A stretch of DNA of 7,418 bases from an uncultured Prevotella sp. (GTDB lineage Bacteria; Bacteroidota; Bacteroidia; Bacteroidales; Bacteroidaceae). Every line of letters begins with the position of its first letter. Position 1 is the stretch's first letter. Under the pieces are notes generated by a model. That model made no database searches. It had not been told where the DNA came from and saw nothing but the letters and a program-made list of their open reading frames with translations. The position numbers and the translations under genes were made by a program. Location of the stretch: contig CALBJK010000114.1 in assembly GCA_937892695.1 (NCBI GenBank), positions 1-7,418 on the forward strand. Direction: 5' to 3'. Below, one piece after another: positions 1-4,509 of this stretch.

Positions 1-399
1 GATTATATGCGTAGGCGCACATCGTCACGTGTAATATTCTCATGCGTTTTCCCGGAAGAAAAAGTTATAGTAAAGCTGAATGCCTCATTGTTTGAATGGG
101 TTGTGGAAAATCTTTGTAAAAACGCTGTCGATGCTATGGGAGGAACAGGATGCATTACGTTCCGAATTTTCAACGAACCTCATCGTGTGGCTGTAGAAGT
201 GGCGGATACAGGAAAAGGAATACGGAAGAAAGATTTACGTAATGTGTTCAGACCTGGATTTACCACAAAGAAACGTGGATGGGGATTGGGTCTGTCGTTA
301 GCTCGCCGCATTGTAGAGGAGTATCACCATGGCCGGATTTACGTGAAGTGGTCTGAATTAGGAAAAGGAACTGTTTTCCGCATTGAATTGAAAAAATGA
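1..399 (+). CDS. Sensor histidine kinase, C-terminal ATPase part (5' end outside window)
   Basis: This is the ATP-binding (HATPase_c) end of a two-component sensor kinase, which would phosphorylate a response regulator after autophosphorylation of a His in the missing part. The frame is open from base 1, so the ATG at 7 is not the real start. The four family boxes are in order: N box (ENLCKNAVDAM, bases 106-138), G1 box (DTGKGI, 205-222), F box (VFRPGFTTK, 244-270) and G2 box (GWGLGLSLA, 277-303). It ends with the usual final strand (GKGTVFRIELKK) and a TGA at 397-399. The FTTK followed by GxGLGLS pattern is common in PAS-containing, NtrB-like kinases. The dimerisation domain, phospho-acceptor His, sensor region and partner regulator lie upstream and cannot be seen, so the signal is unknown. 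The gene converges on the cupin gene with only 4 bases between the stop codons. Confidence 0.93.
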   Translation, partial: DYMRRRTSSRVIFSCVFPEEKVIVKLNASLFEWVVENLCKNAVDAMGGTGCITFRIFNEPHRVAVEVADTGKGIRKKDLRNVFRPGFTTKKRGWGLGLSLARRIVEEYHHGRIYVKWSELGKGTVFRIELKK

Positions 400-403
400 G
401 GAA

Positions 404-802
404 TCAGAAGGCTTCTTCTTTCAATGGAAGACCTTCCGTCCCTGCATAGAACATTATCAGTTCTGCTGGAATGTCTCCACGATTTTCGCCGTAATGAATG
501 TTGTTTACTGTTTCAACGATGACATCCCCCTCATGGAATGTTTTCGATTCCCCGTTGTCTTTTACAACAGTGAGCTGGCCGCTTAGCATTATTCCGAAAT
601 TGATGGTTGGATGTGAATGTCTACCCAACTTGGTGTGCGGAGGAATAGTGTATCTTATCGCTGTTATTTTTGGAGCCGTGACGGGATAGTCTGGCAGTTT
701 GACTTTATCCCAACTGCAAGATGTTTCGACAAGACGTTGGATCTTTACTTTTTCCCCTGTCTTGTCCTCTTGTTGTTTATTTAATATGTCGTCTTTCATC
801 AT
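404..802 (-). CDS. Small single-domain cupin protein
   Basis: A 132-residue soluble protein with one cupin beta-barrel; no signal peptide is visible. Cupin motif 1 is seen as a G..HSHP....GIMLSGQ pattern with His62 and His64, and motif 2 as GDVIVETVNNIHYGEN with His103 and Asn107 (numbered from the ATG at 802). The Glu that usually completes the metal site of motif 1 is replaced (Asn or Phe at that position), and the usual PxG of motif 2 is TVN. A three-His site without Glu is therefore likely, if metal is bound at all. The frame runs back to a TTG at 823, but the adjacent ATGs at 802 and 799 are better starts; there is no clear Shine-Dalgarno, as is usual in Bacteroidetes. The gene is the last of a possible minus-strand group after lptB and yfcE. 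The substrate cannot be told; enzyme and ligand-sensing roles are both possible. Confidence 0.85.
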   Translation of the reverse strand: MMKDDILNKQQEDKTGEKVKIQRLVETSCSWDKVKLPDYPVTAPKITAIRYTIPPHTKLGRHSHPTINFGIMLSGQLTVVKDNGESKTFHEGDVIVETVNNIHYGENRGDIPAELIMFYAGTEGLPLKEEAF

Positions 803-809
803 TTTGCAA

Positions 810-950
810 TTAAAGATTCTCAATATTATCTTTCTTAAGCCTGTTTGCCTTATTACGGAGAAGGCGTCTCATTGCCAAGTAGAAACGTATTATCTGATTA
901 TTGTTTTCTTTCATACTTAATTTCTTCTTGGTTGTGCCGGCCTTGGTCAT
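810..950 (-). CDS. Possible small basic protein, 46 residues, between yfcE and the cupin gene
   Basis: An unbroken reading frame runs from ATG (950-948) to TAA (812-810). It begins 9 bases after the yfcE stop and ends 7 bases before the cupin ATG, so it fills the gap almost exactly and would fit as an operon member. The product is strongly basic: a Lys-rich start (MTKAGTTKKK), an Asn-rich stretch, then a segment IIRFYLAMRRLLRNKANRLK that could form an amphipathic helix with an Arg/Lys face. No known family is recognised. An internal ATG at 914 would give a 34-residue version. Against it: an open frame of this length arises by chance fairly often, and no ribosome binding site is visible. If it is not translated, the stretch is simply a 157-base spacer. 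The function is unknown. Confidence 0.3.
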   Translation of the reverse strand: MTKAGTTKKKLSMKENNNQIIRFYLAMRRLLRNKANRLKKDNIENL

Positions 951-959
951 TTCCGCACA

Positions 960-1514
960 CTACAGTTGCACATTAATTTTCAATTCTTTCAGCTTCTCTC
1001 CGTCTATTGTCCGTACGCTTATCGTACCGTTATCATAAAGTCCGAATGTCGGAACGTTACCGCCTTTAGGAAACGTCGGCGACCCTAAGTTACATATTAC
1101 CGTTCCGTCGTCTTGCCGTTCGAGTTTCCACAGATGTGTATGTCCGTAGACAAAAAGGTTGTGGCGGCAGGGCGGCATTTTTTCTTCATTATATACATGT
1201 CCGTGTGTAAGGAACATTCGTTGCCCGTTGTCTGCTATGAGCGCGTAGTCTGACATAATCGGGAAACGGAGTAGCATCTGGTCCACTTCCGAGTCGCAGT
1301 TGCCTCGTACTGTAATTATATTCTCATTCATTGCGTTCAGACGTTCTGCTATACCTTTAGGGTCTATTCCTTCAGGTATGCGGTTTCGTGGCCCGTAGTT
1401 CAGAATGTCGCCGAGCACACATAGCATGTCGCAATGTTCCTGTTTGTAGAAGTCGAGAACCTTTTCGAGCGAAGGCAGTGAGCCGTGGATGTCAGATACA
1501 AAAAGATATTTCAT
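960..1514 (-). CDS. yfcE: YfcE-family metallophosphodiesterase
   Basis: A 184-residue cytoplasmic calcineurin-like phosphoesterase, the same length as E. coli YfcE and, from memory, closely similar along its whole length (SDIHGSLP, GPRN.IPEG, AERLN, VRGNCDSEVDQMLL, LTHGH, VYGHTHL, PKGGN). Metal ligands of the dinuclear centre are visible: Asp8 and His10 (DIHG), Asp36 (GD), Asn72 (GNCD), His104 (THGH), and His125 and His127 (GHTH). E. coli YfcE hydrolyses model phosphodiesters with Mn; the natural substrate is not settled. The ATG at 1514-1512 leaves 36 bases to the lptB stop, preceded by an A/T-rich leader without Shine-Dalgarno. It is probably co-transcribed with lptB; no separate promoter matching the Bacteroidetes consensus is seen in the 36-base gap. 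Confidence 0.93.
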   Translation of the reverse strand: MKYLFVSDIHGSLPSLEKVLDFYKQEHCDMLCVLGDILNYGPRNRIPEGIDPKGIAERLNAMNENIITVRGNCDSEVDQMLLRFPIMSDYALIADNGQRMFLTHGHVYNEEKMPPCRHNLFVYGHTHLWKLERQDDGTVICNLGSPTFPKGGNVPTFGLYDNGTISVRTIDGEKLKELKINVQL

Positions 1515-1550
1515 AAATAATAATATGTTCTGTTTTTATACAATTGACCG

Positions 1551-2375
1551 TCATCCTTGGTCGTTCTCTCTTGCCCGTTTCTCTTCGTCGATGAGCTGGA
1601 AGTTTTTCTTGCGCAGAACGAAACTGTTGGTAAGATATTTCTCGCGTACAATCTTGTTCCCGGCAAGCTCTTCTGGCGTTCCTTGGAAGAGTATGCGTCC
1701 TTCGAACAGCAGGTAAGCTCTGTCGGTGATGGTCAGCGTTTCGTCAACGTTGTGGTCGGTGATAAGAATACCAATGTTGCGGTATTTCAGTCTCCATACT
1801 ATGTGTTGGATGTCTTCTACCGCAATAGGGTCGACTCCGGCAAAGGGTTCGTCGAGCATTATGAACTTAGGGTCAATGGCAAGACATCGCGCAATCTCAG
1901 TACGACGGCGTTCGCCTCCCGACAGACTGTCACCCTTGTTTTTCCTCACCACGTTCAGCCTGAACTCCTTGATGAGGCTTTCCAGCTTTTCGAGCTGCTC
2001 TTTGCGCGGCAGTCCGGTCATTTCGAGCACGGAGAGGATGTTGTCCTCAACGCTCATCTTCCTGAACACGCTTGCCTCTTGCGGCAGGTAACCGATTCCT
2101 GCCCGGGCTCGTTTATACACCGGGTATGAGGTTATGTCCTTGTCGTCGAGGTATATGTGTCCGGCGTTAGGAACGATCAGTCCAGTCGTCATGTAGAACG
2201 ATGTTGTCTTTCCGGCTCCGTTAGGGCCGAGCAGACCGACTATTTCTCCCTGATGTACATTGATGGAAACGTCATTGACGACAGTGCGCTTGCCGTATCG
2301 TTTCACCAGACCTTCTGTCCGCAACACCATGTCGTGCTGCGTTTCGTTGTTATTTAAATTTGTATTATCGTCCAT
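1551..2375 (-). CDS. lptB: LptB, ATPase of the lipopolysaccharide export ABC transporter
   Basis: Cytoplasmic ATPase that, with LptF and LptG, extracts lipopolysaccharide from the inner membrane and drives it along the Lpt bridge to the outer membrane. From the ATG at 2375 the protein has 274 residues. Motifs: Walker A GPNGAGKT (50-57), Q-loop Gln99, signature LSGGE (151-155), Walker B FIMLDEP (171-177) and H-loop His208. The stretch LSGGERRRTEIAR with DEPFAGVDPIAVEDI and ITDHNVDETL is diagnostic for LptB rather than a general ABC ATPase. It carries an N-terminal Asn-rich extension of about 15 residues and a charged C-terminal tail of about 20 residues beyond the E. coli protein. The frame continues upstream to a GTG at 2426, but that lies within about ten bases of the expected transcription start; Met16 (2330) is another possible start. 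It lies divergent to mlaE and first in the minus-strand group. Confidence 0.95.
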   Translation of the reverse strand: MDDNTNLNNNETQHDMVLRTEGLVKRYGKRTVVNDVSINVHQGEIVGLLGPNGAGKTTSFYMTTGLIVPNAGHIYLDDKDITSYPVYKRARAGIGYLPQEASVFRKMSVEDNILSVLEMTGLPRKEQLEKLESLIKEFRLNVVRKNKGDSLSGGERRRTEIARCLAIDPKFIMLDEPFAGVDPIAVEDIQHIVWRLKYRNIGILITDHNVDETLTITDRAYLLFEGRILFQGTPEELAGNKIVREKYLTNSFVLRKKNFQLIDEEKRARENDQG

Positions 2376-2409
2376 TCTGTTCTTTTCTGGGCAATGGATT
2401 TTTGCATAC

Positions 2410-2427
2410 GGCACCACATGTGGCACC
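2410..2427. promoter_or_regulatory. Palindrome within a short direct repeat in the lptB leader
   Basis: The 10-base perfect palindrome CCACATGTGG (2414-2423) lies inside two direct copies of GGCACC (2410-2415 and 2422-2427). It sits between the predicted lptB transcription start near 2435 and the ATG at 2375, a usual place for a repressor site or a small RNA fold. No known regulator site is recognised, so the role is inferred from symmetry and location alone. Confidence 0.35.
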
Positions 2428-2440
2428 GTTGTGTCATTTG

Positions 2441-2472
2441 CAAAGTTAATCTATTTATTCTTCAAAACCAAC
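2441..2472 (-). promoter_or_regulatory. Bacteroidetes-type promoter for lptB
   Basis: On the minus strand there is a perfect -7 box, TAACTTTG (plus-strand 2448-2441). A GTTG (2472-2469) lies 20 bases upstream as the -33 box, matching the Bacteroidetes sigma-ABfr consensus TTTG-N19-21-TAnnTTTG apart from the first base. Transcription would begin a few bases beyond 2441, giving a leader of about 60 bases to the lptB ATG at 2375 and probably reading through yfcE and the cupin gene. Confidence 0.7.
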
Positions 2473-2540
2473 AAAAGCTACGATTTCTTCTCTCTCTTTC
2501 ACTGTCTTAGCCGAAATAAAATATAAAAACTTTGCCATTA

Positions 2541-2572
2541 TTTGCGGTTTTTGTCTTTTTGTACTACTTTTG
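2541..2572 (+). promoter_or_regulatory. Bacteroidetes-type promoter for mlaE-mlaF
   Basis: TTTG (2541-2544), a 20-base spacer and TACTTTTG (2565-2572) match the full TTTG-N19-21-TAnnTTTG consensus. Transcription would start near 2577-2580, about 15-18 bases before the mlaE ATG at 2595. This places the upstream TTG of the mlaE frame (2532) ahead of the transcription start and so decides the start codon. Confidence 0.75.
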
Positions 2573-2594
2573 CACAGACAAACAGATTGCGAAT

Positions 2595-3341
2595 ATGCTG
2601 GTACTAAAATACTTGAACACATTCGGGCGTTACCTTATTCTTATGGGACGTTCGGTTGCACGTCCCGAGCGGATGCGTATGTTCCTCAAGCAGTATGTCA
2701 AGGAAATGTCGTCGTTGGGAGTCGATTCCATAGGCATTGTCCTGCTCATTTCGTTCTTTATCGGAGCTGTCATCTGCATTCAGATGAAACTCAACATCCA
2801 GAGTCCGTGGATGCCCCGTTGGGTGTCTGGATACACCACGCGTGAGATTCTGCTTCTGGAGTTTTCGTCGAGTATTATGTGTCTGATTCTTGCAGGCAAG
2901 GTCGGGTCGAACATCGCTTCCGAGCTTGGTACGATGCGCGTCACCCAGCAGATTGATGCTTTGGAGATAATGGGTGTCAATTCGGCCAGCTATCTCATCC
3001 TGCCTAAGATTCTGGCACTTGTCACAATCATGCCTTTTCTTGTCATATTCTCTTCAGCCACGGGTATTCTCGGAGCATACGGCACTGCCTATATAGGCCA
3101 CATCCTGCCTCCTGCCGACCTTACGCTAGGCCTTCAGCATTCGTTCAACCCCTGGTTCATGTGGATGAGCATCATCAAGAGTCTGTTTTTTGCTTTCATC
3201 ATTTCCAGCGTCTCGTCGTTTTTCGGTTACACAGTCGAGGGCGGGTCGGTCGAAGTGGGAAAGGCCAGCACCGATGCGGTCGTCTGCTCAAGCGTGCTGA
3301 TTCTCTTCTCCGATGTGTTCCTTACCCAGCTGCTTAGCTGA
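2595..3341 (+). CDS. mlaE: MlaE-family permease of the MCE phospholipid ABC transporter
   Basis: Inner-membrane permease of the Mla system, which moves phospholipids between inner and outer membranes and keeps the outer leaflet asymmetric. The 248-residue length is normal for the family. Hydrophobic segments are seen at about residues 45-66, 88-107, 140-165, 190-213 and 228-247, preceded by an amphipathic N-terminal stretch. The family hallmark is ASELGTMRVTQQIDALEIMG (109-128), which contains the coupling region that contacts the ATPase. The ATG at 2595 is chosen because the upstream frame (TTG at 2532) contains the -7 promoter box. mlaF follows after 83 bases in the same direction with no terminator between them, so the two are probably co-transcribed. 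The partner MCE-domain subunit (MlaD) is not in the window. Confidence 0.93.
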   Translation: MLVLKYLNTFGRYLILMGRSVARPERMRMFLKQYVKEMSSLGVDSIGIVLLISFFIGAVICIQMKLNIQSPWMPRWVSGYTTREILLLEFSSSIMCLILAGKVGSNIASELGTMRVTQQIDALEIMGVNSASYLILPKILALVTIMPFLVIFSSATGILGAYGTAYIGHILPPADLTLGLQHSFNPWFMWMSIIKSLFFAFIISSVSSFFGYTVEGGSVEVGKASTDAVVCSSVLILFSDVFLTQLLS

Positions 3342-3424
3342 CACTTGACGGCAAACGCGAGGCATGGCGGTCTGGCAATCAATAATAATATGTCGGACGC
3401 ATTACAGCATAAAAGAAAACAACA

Positions 3425-4195
3425 ATGATCGAAATACAACATCTGTGCAAGTCGTTCGGCGACAAGGAAGTCCTTAAAGATATCAATGCCGTTTTTAAGG
3501 ACGGCAAGACCAATCTCATAATTGGCCAGAGCGGAAGCGGCAAAACCGTGCTGATGAAAAATCTTGTAGGTCTGCTCACGCCTTCGAGCGGACGTGTACT
3601 CTACGACGGCCGCGACTTTGTGGCCATGACCAAGAAGGAAAAGGTGGCCATGCGCCGCGAGATGGGCATGATATTCCAGAGCGCGGCATTGTTCGACTCG
3701 CTATCCGTTCTGGAGAATGTCATGTTCCCTCTCGACATGTTTTCGTCCATGACCTACCGCGACCGTGTCAGACGTGCCCGCGAATGTCTTGCCCGTGTCA
3801 ATCTGACCGAAGCCGAAGCCAAATACCCCGGCGAAATCTCTGGCGGTATGCAGAAGCGTGTAGCCATAGCGCGTGCCATCGTCCTCAACCCTAAATATCT
3901 TTTTTGCGATGAGCCAAACTCAGGACTCGACCCCCGCACTTCGCTTGTCATCGACAAGCTGCTCAGCGGCATCACCAAAGAGTTTGACATCACAACCATT
4001 ATCAATACCCATGACATGAACTCGGTGATGGGCATTGGCGAGAATATAATCTTCATCTATCAGGGACGGAAAGAATGGCAGGGTACGAGTGCCGATGTGA
4101 TGACTTCAACCAACGAAAAACTAAACGACCTTGTTTTCGCGTCCGATTTGTTCCGCAAAGTGAAAGAAGTCGAGATGGAAAAAACGAAAAAATGA
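3425..4195 (+). CDS. mlaF: MlaF-family ATPase of the MCE phospholipid ABC transporter
   Basis: Cytoplasmic ATPase of 256 residues that pairs with MlaE. Motifs: Walker A GQSGSGKT (34-41), Q-loop Gln85, signature ISGGM (138-142), Walker B YLFCDEP (158-164) with catalytic Glu163, and H-loop His196 in THD. GQSGSGKTVLMK, ISGGMQKRVAIARAI and DEPNSGLDP are typical of MlaF. The C-terminus ends in a Lys-rich tail. The ATG at 3425 has an A-rich leader (AAAAGAAAACAACA) and no Shine-Dalgarno. The 83 bases from mlaE show no promoter or hairpin that I can support. The gene is followed by a 314-base non-coding stretch and an unrelated protease, so the mla cluster here has only two genes. Confidence 0.94.
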   Translation: MIEIQHLCKSFGDKEVLKDINAVFKDGKTNLIIGQSGSGKTVLMKNLVGLLTPSSGRVLYDGRDFVAMTKKEKVAMRREMGMIFQSAALFDSLSVLENVMFPLDMFSSMTYRDRVRRARECLARVNLTEAEAKYPGEISGGMQKRVAIARAIVLNPKYLFCDEPNSGLDPRTSLVIDKLLSGITKEFDITTIINTHDMNSVMGIGENIIFIYQGRKEWQGTSADVMTSTNEKLNDLVFASDLFRKVKEVEMEKTKK

Positions 4196-4223
4196 CAGTA
4201 CTCGTGTTAAAATTCCATATTTC

Positions 4224-4260
4224 CGGCACGATGTCATAATAATATATTAATTTTGTGCCG
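4224..4260 (+). promoter_or_regulatory. Candidate -7 box for the protease gene, embedded in an inverted repeat
   Basis: TAATTTTG (4248-4255) is a perfect TAnnTTTG -7 box, but no TTTG lies 19-21 bases upstream. It is bracketed by the arms CGGCACGA (4224-4231) and TTGTGCCG (4253-4260), which pair over 8 positions including one G-T pair. The AT palindrome TAATATATTA lies near the centre (4240-4249). An operator over a weak promoter fits best. Only the downstream arm overlaps the -7 box. Confidence 0.4.
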
Positions 4261-4406
4261 AAGTGTAAAGTCGTCCATGCAGCTTGGTTTTAAGTAACGT
4301 ATAAAGATGGTGGTATCATTACCTGTATGACTTGACGAATCGGCTTTCACGGTTCTTCTCTTTGTTCGCATCAGGCATAGAAGTGAGACCGTTTTGGTTT
4401 TCTGAC

Positions 4407-4451
4407 TGTGTTGCCAGTATGTCTCAAAGTTTTTGCCATACTGTCACCACA
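4407..4451 (+). promoter_or_regulatory. Long imperfect hairpin in the protease leader
   Basis: The arms CAGTATG (4415-4421) and CATACTG (4437-4443) are exact inverse complements. Pairing extends outward through 4412-4413 with 4445-4446 and 4407-4410 with 4448-4451, broken by single mismatches, for 13 pairs in all. The loop is 15 bases (4422-4436). No T-run follows, so it is not an intrinsic terminator. It lies about 60 bases before the start codon and could be a message-stabilising or regulatory fold, or a protein site on DNA. Confidence 0.45.
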
Positions 4452-4496
4452 CAGACAAGATTGTGATGGATAAAAATAATAGAAACAACCATAATT

Positions 4497-4502
4497 AAAG
4501 GA
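4497..4502 (+). promoter_or_regulatory. Shine-Dalgarno-like site for the protease gene
   Basis: AAAGGA lies 7 bases before the ATG at 4510 within an A-rich run. It is notable because the other genes here lack a clear site, and it supports the chosen start. Confidence 0.45.
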
Positions 4503-4509
4503 AAAATAA

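Larger units (their letters stand above)
4196..4509. other. Intergenic region and leader between mlaF and the M6 protease gene
   Basis: These 314 bases hold no convincing protein gene. From left to right I see a candidate -7 box inside an inverted repeat (4224-4260), a small hairpin GGTA-tcat-TACC (4312-4323), a long imperfect hairpin (4407-4451), two tiny frames that overlap as TGATG (4419-4466, 15 residues; 4466-4498, 10 residues) and an AAAGGA ribosome-binding-like site (4497-4502). If transcription starts near 4262, the protease message has a leader of about 250 bases, long enough for RNA-level control. No known riboswitch class is recognised. Confidence 0.6.

Noticed and set aside
803..823. 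TTG start for the cupin gene
   Set aside because: Two adjacent ATGs at 802 and 799 follow immediately, and the extra seven residues lie before the cupin fold.
404..950. Toxin-antitoxin pair formed by the small basic ORF and the cupin
   Set aside because: The small product matches no toxin or antitoxin family, and cupins of this kind are not established antitoxins; only the close spacing suggests it.
1557..2129. 190-codon plus-strand open frame opposite lptB
   Set aside because: It is antisense to a fully conserved LptB gene, has no recognisable domain, and is explained by the codon pattern of the real gene.
2376..2426. 17-codon N-terminal extension of LptB from a GTG
   Set aside because: The GTG lies only about ten bases from the predicted transcription start and inside the palindrome; LptB homologues do not need the extra residues. 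The ATG at 2375 is preferred.
2532..2594. 21-codon N-terminal extension of MlaE from a TTG
   Set aside because: It contains part of the promoter spacer and the complete -7 box (2565-2572), so it would lie before the transcription start; the ATG at 2595 gives normal family length.
4224..4260. Intrinsic terminator for mlaF
   Set aside because: The arms pair over 8 bases but the loop is 21 bases and AT-rich, and no T-run follows the second arm; an operator-like role fits better.
4262..4509. Known riboswitch in the protease leader
   Set aside because: None of the conserved cores I know (for example those of cobalamin, TPP, SAM or FMN) could be found by eye; only a generic hairpin is supported.
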